Below are positions 44,480-52,394 of a stretch of 64,000 bases of DNA, piece after piece (position 1 is the stretch's first letter; each line of letters opens with the position of its first letter). The position numbers and the translations under genes are program-made. Below the pieces are notes generated by a model, which worked only from the letters and a program-made list of their open reading frames with translations, made no database searches and was not told the DNA's origin. Origin of the DNA: Rathayibacter sp. VKM Ac-2857 (GTDB lineage: Bacteria; Actinomycetota; Actinomycetes; Actinomycetales; Microbacteriaceae); the NCBI RefSeq assembly GCF_013205025.1, contig NZ_JABMLE010000002.1, positions 1 through 64,000 on the forward strand. Reading direction: 5' to 3'.

Positions 44480-45238
44480 CTACGGGGCGACGCGGCCGTT
44501 CGCGGTGAAGGCGGCGGCGGTGAGGGGCATGAGCTGCTCGAAGTGCTGCTCCATCTGCTCGGCGGCCATCTCGATCTCGCGCTGCGGGAAGGAGGGGAAC
44601 GTCGAATCCTCGCGCTTGGTGCGCAGGGAGAGGAAGTTCATCAGCGAGCGGGCGTTCAGCGTCACGTACATCGAGGAGTAGATGTTCAGCGGCAGGACGA
44701 TGCGGGCGACCTCGCGGGCGACGCCCTCGCCGAGCATCCGCTGGTAGGCCTCGAAGGCCTGGGTGCTGGCGCGGCGGGTCTCGGCGACGACGAGCTCGGT
44801 CTGCTCGGGGGTGCCGGGCTCGAAGGAGTAGGCGCCGGGCTTGCCGACCTGGACGAGGTTGCGCTGCGGGCCGGGCACGTAGAAGACCGGGCGGAGCTCG
44901 CGGTAGCGGCCCGATTCCTCGTTGTAGGAGGCGATGCGGTGCCGCATGAACTCGCGGAAGACGAAGATCGGCGCCTGCACGTAGAAGGTCATCGAGTTGT
45001 GCTCGAAGGGCGAGCCGTGGCGGTCGCGCATCAGGTAGTTGATCAGGCCGCGGTCGCGCTTGCCCTGCAGCTCGCTGTCGGCCGACTCCTCGTCGAGGGC
45101 GCCGGCGAGGGTCTTCTCGCCCTGCGTCGAGACGCGGGCGGCGAAGAGCACGTCGGAGTCGTGGGCACTGGAGCGGACGAGCTCGACCACGACATCGGAG
45201 CGGAAAACGGGGCTGTCGGGTTCGCTCTGCTCGGTCAC
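44480..45238 (-). CDS. thyX: Flavin-dependent thymidylate synthase
   Basis: Makes dTMP from dUMP with FAD and methylenetetrahydrofolate. The 252-residue product has the ThyX signature RHRIASYNEESGRY around residue 95, HGSPFEHNSMTFYV and RIVLPLNIYSSMYVTLNARS. GTG 45238 (VTEQSEPDS) was chosen because TATCGT lies 7 nt before it and the upstream frame is not family-like. The placement between dapB and dapA is conserved in Actinobacteria. Confidence 0.95.
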   Translation of the reverse strand: MTEQSEPDSPVFRSDVVVELVRSSAHDSDVLFAARVSTQGEKTLAGALDEESADSELQGKRDRGLINYLMRDRHGSPFEHNSMTFYVQAPIFVFREFMRHRIASYNEESGRYRELRPVFYVPGPQRNLVQVGKPGAYSFEPGTPEQTELVVAETRRASTQAFEAYQRMLGEGVAREVARIVLPLNIYSSMYVTLNARSLMNFLSLRTKREDSTFPSFPQREIEMAAEQMEQHFEQLMPLTAAAFTANGRVAP

Positions 45239-45245
45239 GGCTTCG

Positions 45246-45251
45246 ACGATA
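45246..45251 (-). promoter_or_regulatory. -10 element of thyX (leaderless)
   Basis: TATCGT on the minus strand, 7 nt before the GTG. Confidence 0.4.
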
Positions 45252-45299
45252 GACCCTGACGCAGTTCGCAATGAACGGGCCGCGACGGCACTCGGCGCC

Positions 45300-45305
45300 T
45301 ACCGT
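45300..45305 (+). promoter_or_regulatory. -10 element of the thioredoxin-like gene (leaderless)
   Basis: TACCGT, 6 nt before the GTG at 45312; no ribosome binding site is present. Confidence 0.45.
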
Positions 45306-45311
45306 GATCGC

Positions 45312-45746
45312 GTGAACCCTCTCCAGATCGCGGCCGCCCTGCTGGGACTCGTCGCGCTCGGGACCGCTCTCGGGCTGCTGCGCCGGCGCGCTGCCGGGCG
45401 TGTCCGCGCGCGGCCCGCCGCCTCCGCCGAGCGGATCGACCCGGCCGCGCTGATCGACGGCGCGGTCCTCGGCCGGCGAGCGACGATCGTCCAGTTCTCC
45501 ACCGACTACTGCGCGCGCTGCCCGGCGGTGCACCGGATGCTCGCCGACGTCTCCGGCGGTCGCGACGGCGTCGTGCACCTCGACGTCGACCTGACCCGCC
45601 GCGCCGACCTGGCCGACCGCTTCCGCATCCTGCAGACCCCGACCCTGCTGGTGCTCGACGCCGACGGCGTGGCTCGCAGCCGCATCGCCGGCGCTCCGGC
45701 CCGCGCCGTCGTCCTCGCCGAGCTCGACCGACTGGAGACAGCATGA
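45312..45746 (+). CDS. Membrane-anchored thioredoxin-like protein
   Basis: A 144-residue protein with an N-terminal TM helix (about 4-24), a basic segment and a thioredoxin fold with the redox motif CARC in FSTDYCARCPAVHRML, where the usual Trp before the first Cys is Tyr. The cis-proline region is LQTPTLLVLD. It is coupled to a DUF4395 membrane protein by an ATGA overlap, a common actinobacterial pair. It may act in thiol-disulfide exchange at the membrane; direction and partner are unknown. Confidence 0.82.
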   Translation: MNPLQIAAALLGLVALGTALGLLRRRAAGRVRARPAASAERIDPAALIDGAVLGRRATIVQFSTDYCARCPAVHRMLADVSGGRDGVVHLDVDLTRRADLADRFRILQTPTLLVLDADGVARSRIAGAPARAVVLAELDRLETA

Positions 45747-46246
45747 CCACCACCCCGCCCGCCGGCTCCGTCGATCCGCGCGGACCGCGCTTCGCCGCCT
45801 CCGTCACCGCCGTGCTGCTGCTCGCGACCGTGGGGCTCGGCCTCGCGGCGCCGGTGCCGGCGGACTCCGCCGCCCGACTCGTCCAGCCCGGATTCCTGCT
45901 GCTCGCGCTCCTCACGGCGCTGTTCGCCTGGTCGGCCGCCCGCGGTGTCGGCTCGGGGCCCTGGGCGGTCGTCTTCCGCCGCCTCATCCGGCCCCGCCTC
46001 GCGCCGCCGTCGGAGTGGGAGGACGCCCGCCCGCCCCGCTTCGCCCAGCTGATCGGACTGCTCGTCACCGCCGCGGGCGTCGTCCTGCACCTCGCCGGAG
46101 TGCCCGGCGCGGTCCCCCTCGCCGCGGCGATCGCCTTCCTCGCCGCCTTCCTCAACGCGGCCTTCGGCCTCTGCCTGGGCTGCGAGCTCTACCTCCTCCT
46201 GGTGCGCGCCGGGGTCCTCGGCCGCACGGCCGGCTCCCGGGCCTGA
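45743..46246 (+). CDS. DUF4395 membrane protein
   Basis: A 167-residue integral membrane protein with about four hydrophobic segments and the family's DPRGPRFAASVTAVLLL start and FGLCLGCELYLL near the C-terminus, which carries a CxxC pair (CLGC) that could exchange with the CARC of the preceding thioredoxin-like protein. The function is not established. Confidence 0.82.
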   Translation: MTTTPPAGSVDPRGPRFAASVTAVLLLATVGLGLAAPVPADSAARLVQPGFLLLALLTALFAWSAARGVGSGPWAVVFRRLIRPRLAPPSEWEDARPPRFAQLIGLLVTAAGVVLHLAGVPGAVPLAAAIAFLAAFLNAAFGLCLGCELYLLLVRAGVLGRTAGSRA

Positions 46247-46302
46247 GGCCCTAGGCTGAATCCCGCTTCGCGGGCGGCCCGCGACGGGCCTCGGGAGGCA
46301 CC

Positions 46303-47361
46303 ATGAGCGATTCGACCGCACGGCACTCGGACCAGGACGGGACCGGCACCGCCGGCGACTCCCCCCGGCGCTCCACCCGCACCGCCGCACCGCGGCCGGC
46401 CGTGCTGCCCGACGACGCGTCGAGCCCGGAGACCGCCCCGCGTGAACAGCAGGAGAGCACCCCCGCCGGTCCCCTGCGGGTGCTGATCTCGGGCGCGAGC
46501 GGGATGATCGGCTCGGAGCTCGTGCGCCAGCTGCGCGGGGACGGGCACCAGATCTTCCGCCTGGTCCGGCACGCCCCGACCAGCCCGGACGAGTTCCACT
46601 GGGCGCCCGCCTCGCACATGCTCGACTTCAGCGTGCTCGACCGCGTCGACGCCGTGATCAACCTCTCGGGCGCCTCGATCAGCCGCCTGCCGTGGACCTC
46701 CTCCTACAAGCGGGAGATCCTCGACTCGCGGGTGCAGGCCACCCAGACCATCACCGACGCGATGCGGATGGCCTCCACTCCCCCGTCGATCCTGCTGAAC
46801 GCCTCGGCGGTCGGCTTCTACGGCGACCGGCCGGGCGAGGAGCTGACCGAGGAGTCCGCGCGCGGCGAGGGGTTCCTCGCCGACGTCGTCGAGCGCTGGG
46901 AGCAGGCCGCCCTGCTCGCTCCCGAGACCGCGCGCGTCGTGACGGTGCGCACCGGGCTCGTGCTCGGGAACGGCGGTGCGCTGAAGCCGCTGCTGCCGCT
47001 GACGAAGCTGGGACTGAGCGGCCCGCTGGGCGGCGGACAGCAGTACTGGCCGTGGATCAGCCACTACGACGAGGCCGCCGCCATCCGGCACCTGCTGACC
47101 TCGTCGCTGTCCGGCCCGGTCAACCTCGCCGGGCCCGAGGCCGCGACGGCGAACGAGGTCATGAGCACCCTGGCCGAGCTGCTGCACCGGCCGTTCAAGC
47201 TGCCGGTGCCGGAGAAGATCATCGAGCTCGCACTGCGCGACGCGGGGCACGAGCTGCTGCTCTCGAGCCAGCGGCTGGTGCCGCAGCGGCTGCTCGACGA
47301 CGGCTTCGTCTTCCGGCACCGCACGGTGGCCGAGGCGCTGCAGGCGGTGCTGGCGGACTGA
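46303..47361 (+). CDS. TIGR01777-family SDR epimerase-like protein
   Basis: A 352-residue protein of the atypical short-chain dehydrogenase group (YfcH/SulA-like, TIGR01777). It has a disordered 55-residue N-terminus, the NAD(P) loop VLISGASGMIGSELVRQL, VINLSGASIS, NASAVGFYGDRPGEELTEES and a C-terminal DUF1731-like section (RLVPQRLLDDGFVFRHRTVAEAL). The substrate is unknown. GGGAGG precedes ATG 46303. A TAGGCT -10 candidate lies at 46251-46256, so this gene has a leader. Confidence 0.82.
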   Translation: MSDSTARHSDQDGTGTAGDSPRRSTRTAAPRPAVLPDDASSPETAPREQQESTPAGPLRVLISGASGMIGSELVRQLRGDGHQIFRLVRHAPTSPDEFHWAPASHMLDFSVLDRVDAVINLSGASISRLPWTSSYKREILDSRVQATQTITDAMRMASTPPSILLNASAVGFYGDRPGEELTEESARGEGFLADVVERWEQAALLAPETARVVTVRTGLVLGNGGALKPLLPLTKLGLSGPLGGGQQYWPWISHYDEAAAIRHLLTSSLSGPVNLAGPEAATANEVMSTLAELLHRPFKLPVPEKIIELALRDAGHELLLSSQRLVPQRLLDDGFVFRHRTVAEALQAVLAD

Positions 47362-47371
47362 GCGCCGCCGA

Positions 47372-47818
47372 TCAGGCGGGCTGCTCGTGCTCCAGCGCGA
47401 TCGAGCGCCGGATCGCCCCGCGGGCGCGCTTGCGGTCGCCGCTGGCGTCGTAGGCGAGGCCGAGCCGGTACCAGGCGCGCCAGCTCTCGGGGTGCTCGTC
47501 GACCTCGGCCGCGTAGCGCGGGAAGAGCGCGTCGGCCTCCTCGCGGTCGAGTCGGCCGGTCGCGCTCGACTCGAGGACCTCGGACGGCAGGGCGTCCTCC
47601 GACTCGAGGCGGCGGGCCAGCTTCTCGGCGCGCACGCCGAAGGAGACCTCGCGGACGAGTCCCCAGACGCCGACTCCGCCCAGGACGAGCAGACCGACGC
47701 CCATGACGATGCCGGGGGCGGTGCCCGCGGCGAAGGCGACGAACGAGTACTGCAGGCAGACGAAGAGGTAGAGGGCGAGGAGGACCGCCATCAGGCCGAC
47801 GCCGATGCGGGTCCTCAC
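47372..47818 (-). CDS. TPR-containing membrane protein
   Basis: A 148-residue protein with two N-terminal TM helices (about 8-30 and 36-57) and a cytoplasmic tail carrying a single TPR-like unit (SWRAWYRLGLAYDASGDRKRARGAIRRSIA). GTG 47818 overlaps the dapB stop as GTGA, so it is made with dapB. Its role is unknown; a membrane gene follows dapB in mycobacteria too. Confidence 0.7.
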   Translation of the reverse strand: MRTRIGVGLMAVLLALYLFVCLQYSFVAFAAGTAPGIVMGVGLLVLGGVGVWGLVREVSFGVRAEKLARRLESEDALPSEVLESSATGRLDREEADALFPRYAAEVDEHPESWRAWYRLGLAYDASGDRKRARGAIRRSIALEHEQPA

Positions 47819-48648
47819 GGGGTGCTCGTCGCGGCCGCGGCCTGGCCCGAGGGGGCGTCGTCGCTGATCGCCGGCTCGTCGCGGACCTGCTCGGCCAGGG
47901 GTGCGGCGTCGAAGGCCGCGCGGAGGTCGATCAGCGCGTCGAGGCCGACGACGACTCCGGTGGTGCTGCGGACGGCGTCGAGGGCGCGGAGGATGCCCGC
48001 CTCGTAGGAGGCGGACGACGTCGTGTCGTGGCGGATCGTGACCGTCTCGCCCGTGCCGCCGAAGACGACCTCCTGGCGCGCCTCCACGCCGGGCAGCCGC
48101 AGGCTGTGCACCGGGATGCTCGCCACCTGCTGACCGCGGGCGCGCTGGTCGGTGTGCGGGGCCTGGACGGGGCCGAGCTCGGCGCGCGCGCGGAGCAGCA
48201 GCTCGGCGGTGCGCACGGCGGTGCCGGAGGGCGAGTCGACCTTGCGGGCGCCGTGGGTCTCGACGATCTCGACCGCGTCGAAGAAGCGCGCCGCGACGGT
48301 GGACAGCGCGGTGGCGAGGACGGAGCCGAGCGAGAAGTTCGGGATGATCACGACGCCCGCGCCGGGCTGGGCGTCGACGCTGCGGCGGAGCGCCGCGATG
48401 CGGTCGCCGGTCCAGCCCGAGGTGCCGACGAGTACCTTCCTGCCGTTGGCGACGGCGAGGTCGACGATCTGCTGGCTGACCGCGGGGAGCGTCATGTCGA
48501 CGACGACGTCCGCCGCGAGCATCTCGCGCGGGTCGCTGCGCGAGCCGAGCCGGGCGACGAGGTCGAACTCCTCCGAGGCCTCGAGGAGCGAGCAGGTGAG
48601 GGAGCCGAGTTTGCCGGTTGCACCGACGACGGCGACGGAGGTGGTCAC
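47815..48648 (-). CDS. dapB: 4-Hydroxy-tetrahydrodipicolinate reductase
   Basis: NAD(P)H reductase of lysine synthesis. The 277-residue product has VAVVGATGKLGSLTCSLLEA at the N-terminus and the catalytic section EIVETHGARKVDSPSGTA. In the usual motif two adjacent His residues (HH) occur; here the second is Gly (HG), while the Lys and SGTA are kept. An acidic/Ala tail of ~30 residues follows. TAGGCT 6 nt before GTG 48648 suggests leaderless transcription. Confidence 0.93.
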   Translation of the reverse strand: MTTSVAVVGATGKLGSLTCSLLEASEEFDLVARLGSRSDPREMLAADVVVDMTLPAVSQQIVDLAVANGRKVLVGTSGWTGDRIAALRRSVDAQPGAGVVIIPNFSLGSVLATALSTVAARFFDAVEIVETHGARKVDSPSGTAVRTAELLLRARAELGPVQAPHTDQRARGQQVASIPVHSLRLPGVEARQEVVFGGTGETVTIRHDTTSSASYEAGILRALDAVRSTTGVVVGLDALIDLRAAFDAAPLAEQVRDEPAISDDAPSGQAAAATSTP

Positions 48649-48654
48649 CGTGCC

Positions 48655-48660
48655 AGCCTA
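48655..48660 (-). promoter_or_regulatory. -10 element of dapB (leaderless)
   Basis: TAGGCT on the minus strand, 6 nt before the GTG. Confidence 0.5.
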
Positions 48661-48675
48661 ACGATCGCGGGCGGG

Positions 48676-49067
48676 GCGGATCTCGATACGCCCGCTGCGC
48701 GGGCTACTCGATCAGCATGCAGCGCGGCCCCTGCTGGTCAGGCAGTCCCGGAGGGGCCTCTTTCCCTGCTGGTCGAGCAGCCCCGGAGGGGCGTATCGAG
48801 ACCCACCGTCGCCGGCACGGCGGGTCTGCAGACTTCTGTTCTGACGCTGGCGGATCTCGATACGCCCGCTGCGCGGGCTACTCGATCAGCATGCAGCGTG
48901 ACCAATGCAGGTCGGGCAGTCCCGGAGGGGTTTCTTTCCCTGCTGGTCGAGTAGCCCCGGAGGGGCGTATCGAGACCGACCGTCGCCGGCACGGCGGGTC
49001 TGCAGACCTCTGTTCCGACGCTGGTGGATCTCGATACGCCCGCTGCGCGGGCTACTCGATCAACATA
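48676..49067. repeat. Palindromic repeat cluster C, 174-bp tandem array
   Basis: The arm TCTCGATACGCCCGCTGCGC recurs at 48681, 48855 and 49029, exactly 174 bp apart. Each 174-bp unit holds a right arm, a variable stretch, a left arm and a spacer with CTGCAG. The third unit is only the arm. The array fills the dapB-phosphatase gap. Confidence 0.85.
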
Positions 49068-49098
49068 TGGCGCGCAGCTTCCCTGCCGGACGGCGGGG

Positions 49099-49701
49099 TC
49101 AGTAGGACTGGGCCTCGGGGAGGCCGGTGCGCAGCTCGACGGGGAGGTGGGCCAGGTCGTTGTGGACGACGAGGACCGGCGGCTTGCGCGAGCGGACGCG
49201 GATGATCGTGAGGCCGCAGTTGGCCTGGTTGACGCCCAGCCAGCGCCAGTCCGGCGCGTCGAAGACGTGGCGGACGAACCAGCCGATGACGAAGTTGTGG
49301 GTGATCAGAAGGTCGTGGCGGTCCTCGCGCGAGGGGGCGAGGAACTCGGCCACGGCGTCCTGCATCTGCGCGTGCCCGGCGTCGATCTCGGCCGGGGTGA
49401 CGCTGCCGAAGAACGGCTCGAAGGCGCGCGGCATGTCGGGCGTCGGCCCGGAGGGGATGCAGTCGAAGAGCAGCGAGGACGGCTCGATCGACAGCCCGGG
49501 CAGCACCGCCCGGAACCGCGCGGCGGTCTCCTCCGCTCGGCGCAGCGGCGAGTGCCAGGCCCCGGTGAAGGGGACGCCGCCGAGCCGCTCGGCGATGAGC
49601 CGGGCCTGGCGCTCGCCCCGGGCCGAGAGCGGGCCGTCGGGCATGCCGTGCTCGGCATCCTGCTGCTCGCCGTGGCGGACGAGGTAGATGTAGTGGGACA
49701 C
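49099..49701 (-). CDS. Histidine phosphatase family protein
   Basis: A 200-residue phosphatase of the phosphoglycerate-mutase-like superfamily: the phospho-accepting LVRHGEQQ at 7-14, WHSPLRRAEETA and the second catalytic His in LLITHNFVIGWF. The substrate is unknown. GTG 49701 is preceded by GGAGG. It lies between dapB and the M16 peptidase on the same strand. Confidence 0.85.
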   Translation of the reverse strand: MSHYIYLVRHGEQQDAEHGMPDGPLSARGERQARLIAERLGGVPFTGAWHSPLRRAEETAARFRAVLPGLSIEPSSLLFDCIPSGPTPDMPRAFEPFFGSVTPAEIDAGHAQMQDAVAEFLAPSREDRHDLLITHNFVIGWFVRHVFDAPDWRWLGVNQANCGLTIIRVRSRKPPVLVVHNDLAHLPVELRTGLPEAQSY

Positions 49702-49759
49702 GGAGGTCCTCCCTGGTGCGGCGCGACGGTGCGCGGTCAGCGGGCGTTCGTGGAGCGGA

Positions 49760-51157
49760 TCAGGCCGCGGGAGTGGTCTCGATCTCGGCGATGCCGGCGA
49801 AGGTCGACTCCTCGACCGCCCCGACGGCCGAGATCGACGACGGCCCCCTGGCCAAGTCTGCCGCGAGTGCCTGGACGTCCTCCGCGCCGACGAGCGCGAG
49901 TCGGCGCAGGCTCTCGTCGAGGTCGACGAACTCGCCGAAGGTCAGCTCGGAGCGGCCGAGGCGGGACATCCGGGTGTCCGAGTCCTCGAGGGCGAGCGCC
50001 GCCGCGCCGGAGAGCTGGCCGCGGGCGCGGGCGAGCTCATCGGCGGTGACGCCGTGCTCGGCGAGCCGGGTGAACTCGGTCAGCAGCAGCTCGGCGACGG
50101 TGCCTGCCTTCGACGGCGTGCAGGCCGCGTAGAGGCCGAAGAGGCCCGCGTCGGAGTAGGACGGGGCGAAGGAGTAGACGGAGTACGCGAGGCCGCGCTT
50201 CTCGCGCACCTCCTGGAAGAGGCGCGAGGACATGCCGCCGCCGAGGATCGAGTTCAGCACGCCCATCGTCATGCGCCGGTCGTCCGCGGCGGCGAGGCCC
50301 GGGAAGCCGATCAGCAGGTTGGCCTGCTCGGTCGGGCGGTGCACGATCGAGAGCGGCGTGCCGCGGGTGAACGCGGCCGAACCGCCGACACGGCGCTCGA
50401 CCGGAGCGGACGGCGTGCTGAGGTCCCAGCCGTCGGCGGCGAGGACGCGCTCGAGCTGGGCGACGAGCACCTCGTGGTCGACCGCTCCCGCGACCGTGAC
50501 GACGAGGTCGCGCGGGCGGTAGGCGGCGCGGTAGTGCGCCCAGACGGCGTCGCGCGTGGCCTCGCCAATGATCGCGGGGGTGCCGCCGATCGGGCGACCG
50601 AGCGGGTGGTCGCCGAAGACGGCCTCGAAGAGCCGCTCGGAGGCGACGTCGGCCGGGTCGTCGTCGGCCATCGCGAGCTCCTCGAGGATGACCCCGCGCT
50701 CGGTCTCGAACTCGCCCGGGTCGAGCAGGCTCGAGGTGACCATGTCGCCGATGACCTCGACCGCCATCGGCAGGTCGCGGTCCTGCACCTTGGCGTAGTA
50801 GCAGGTGTACTCCTTGGCGGTCAGCGCGTTGTGCTCGCCGCCGACGGAGTCGAACGCGACGGCGATGTCGAGCGCCGACCGGGTGCCCGTGCCCTTGAAG
50901 AGCAGGTGCTCGAGGAAGTGCGTGGAGCCGAAGTTCGACGGCACGGCGGGCCGGCCGTCGACCGCGGGCAGGGCCGGCGCCTCGTCGCGCGAGCCGGCCG
51001 CGACCCAGAAGCCGATCGTCGCGCTGCGCGCCCCGGGCATCGACTCGCTGAGGATGCGGACACCGCTGGAGAGGACGGTCCGGCGGACCAGCGAGCCGCC
51101 GGCGGCTCCGATGGTCGTCTCCGGCTGTTCGAGAGGGAGTGCGACGCCGTGGTTCAT
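49760..51157 (-). CDS. M16-family zinc peptidase (PepR-like)
   Basis: A 465-residue processing-peptidase-like enzyme. It has the inverted zinc motif HxxEH in GSTHFLEHLLFKGT, the downstream Glu region ERGVILEELAMADDDP, GGEHNALTAKEYT and the C-domain RPTEQANLLIGFPGL ... GGGMSSRLFQEVREKRGLAYSV. In M. tuberculosis the homologue (pepR) adjoins pnp (gpsI); here a GH13 cassette lies between them. TAGGCT 7 nt before the ATG. Confidence 0.92.
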   Translation of the reverse strand: MNHGVALPLEQPETTIGAAGGSLVRRTVLSSGVRILSESMPGARSATIGFWVAAGSRDEAPALPAVDGRPAVPSNFGSTHFLEHLLFKGTGTRSALDIAVAFDSVGGEHNALTAKEYTCYYAKVQDRDLPMAVEVIGDMVTSSLLDPGEFETERGVILEELAMADDDPADVASERLFEAVFGDHPLGRPIGGTPAIIGEATRDAVWAHYRAAYRPRDLVVTVAGAVDHEVLVAQLERVLAADGWDLSTPSAPVERRVGGSAAFTRGTPLSIVHRPTEQANLLIGFPGLAAADDRRMTMGVLNSILGGGMSSRLFQEVREKRGLAYSVYSFAPSYSDAGLFGLYAACTPSKAGTVAELLLTEFTRLAEHGVTADELARARGQLSGAAALALEDSDTRMSRLGRSELTFGEFVDLDESLRRLALVGAEDVQALAADLARGPSSISAVGAVEESTFAGIAEIETTPAA

Positions 51158-51164
51158 CCGGCAC

Positions 51165-51170
51165 AGCCTA
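51165..51170 (-). promoter_or_regulatory. -10 element of the M16 peptidase gene (leaderless)
   Basis: TAGGCT on the minus strand, 7 nt before the ATG. Confidence 0.5.
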
Positions 51171-51204
51171 GGCCACCCGCACCGGGTGATCCCTGCGCGA
51201 CCCG

Positions 51205-52206
51205 TCAGCGGCGGGCCCGCTCCAGGGCGGCCAGGTGGCCGGCGTCGAGCTCGAGCGAGACGGCCCGCACCAGGGCGTCGACCTCGGCCGGCGAGCGCGG
51301 GGCGACGGCGGCCGCGGTCACTCCCGGCCGGGAGAGCAGCCAGGCCAGCGCGACGGCGGCCGGGGCGGCCGAGAGCTCGGCGCCGATGGCGTCCAGGGCG
51401 ACCAGCACGCGTCGTCCGCGCCGCCCCACGTGCGCGGTGGCGAGGGCGCCGTCGGGGAGCCGGCCGAGCTGCCGGCGACCGCGGGCGACGCCGTCGAGGA
51501 AGCCGTGCGCGAGCGGTGCCGTGCAGAGCAGCGAGAGGCCCTGGCCGGCCGCGACCAGGCCGAGGTCCCCCTCCGCCCGGGCGTCGTCGAGGAGGCTGTA
51601 GGGCAGCTCGACGCCGGCGAACCGCGGGTGGCCGTGACCGGCGAGCACACGCGCCTCGAAGAGCTCCTCGGCGGCGAAGCCCGAGGCGACGGCGGTGCGG
51701 ACGAGACCGCGCGCGATCAGCACCTCGACCGTGCTGAGCAGCTCGTCGAGGCGGCCGGCGCCGTCGGGGCGGACCGCGAGGACGTCGAGGCGCTCGGCGC
51801 CGAGGCGCCGCAGCGACTCCTCGACCCGGGTCATCAGGGCGCGCGGGGTGGCGGCCTCGAAGGGGGAGGCGCCGAAGCGGCCGAGCAGCCGGAACCGGTC
51901 GCGGTCGCGGTGGCCGGCCAGCCAGCCGCCGATCCGGTCCTCCGCGGCGGTGGGGACGGCGGTGTCGGCGACGACGACGCCGTCGCCGCCCCAGGCGGCG
52001 AAGCGCTCGAGCACCTCCGGCCCGCCGAGGTCGTGGCGCGCGAGCGCGGCGGCGTCGAGGACGAGCGGGAACAGGGTCGCGGTGGTGTCGCCGAGAGTGC
52101 GCTGGAGCGACGCGGGAGCGACGACGGGACGGGTGTCCGCCAGCGGCGGATGGAGGGCGGTGCCGCGCGCACTCCGCGCGGCCGACACGGCCTTCACCCT
52201 CACCAC
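51205..52206 (-). CDS. Degenerate aldo/keto-reductase-like protein
   Basis: A 333-residue protein with the overall AKR barrel pattern (RRLGAERLDVLAV, VASGFAAEELFEARV, VALAWLLSRPGVTAAAVAPRSPAEVDAL) but lacking the catalytic residues: the DTAxxY segment reads ADTAVPTAAED without Tyr, the TK segment reads LLGRFG without Lys, and the LHxPD segment reads LAVRPDG without His. Several GTG starts are possible at the N-terminus (52206, 52203, 52197). It is divergent from the GH13 gene and may be a pseudoenzyme. Function unknown. Confidence 0.72.
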   Translation of the reverse strand: MVRVKAVSAARSARGTALHPPLADTRPVVAPASLQRTLGDTTATLFPLVLDAAALARHDLGGPEVLERFAAWGGDGVVVADTAVPTAAEDRIGGWLAGHRDRDRFRLLGRFGASPFEAATPRALMTRVEESLRRLGAERLDVLAVRPDGAGRLDELLSTVEVLIARGLVRTAVASGFAAEELFEARVLAGHGHPRFAGVELPYSLLDDARAEGDLGLVAAGQGLSLLCTAPLAHGFLDGVARGRRQLGRLPDGALATAHVGRRGRRVLVALDAIGAELSAAPAAVALAWLLSRPGVTAAAVAPRSPAEVDALVRAVSLELDAGHLAALERARR

Positions 52207-52382
52207 TCGCCCACTCCCCCGCGGCGGTCCGGGTCCGCCAGCACCGAGAGTATCCGAGCCCGGTCGGCGCCCCGCGGGGCGCTCAGGAACGCTTCACCAG
52301 ATCGTTACACGGAGTTCCCCGGCGGCCTCGCGCGGGTCGTCCGCGCCGGTGCGGCGACTCCTCGGGCGTCGGTGGTGGCGGC

Positions 52383-52388
52383 TAGATT
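52383..52388 (+). promoter_or_regulatory. -10 element of the GH13 gene (leaderless)
   Basis: TAGATT, 6 nt before the ATG. Upstream at 52287-52295 GAACGCTTC is a short palindrome that could be a sugar-regulator operator, and 52267-52282 is a perfect 16-bp G/C palindrome. Confidence 0.45.
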
Positions 52389-52394
52389 CGGGCC

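Noticed and set aside
48738-48992. Small open frame inside repeat cluster C
   Set aside because: Encodes only translated repeat arms; no start signal.
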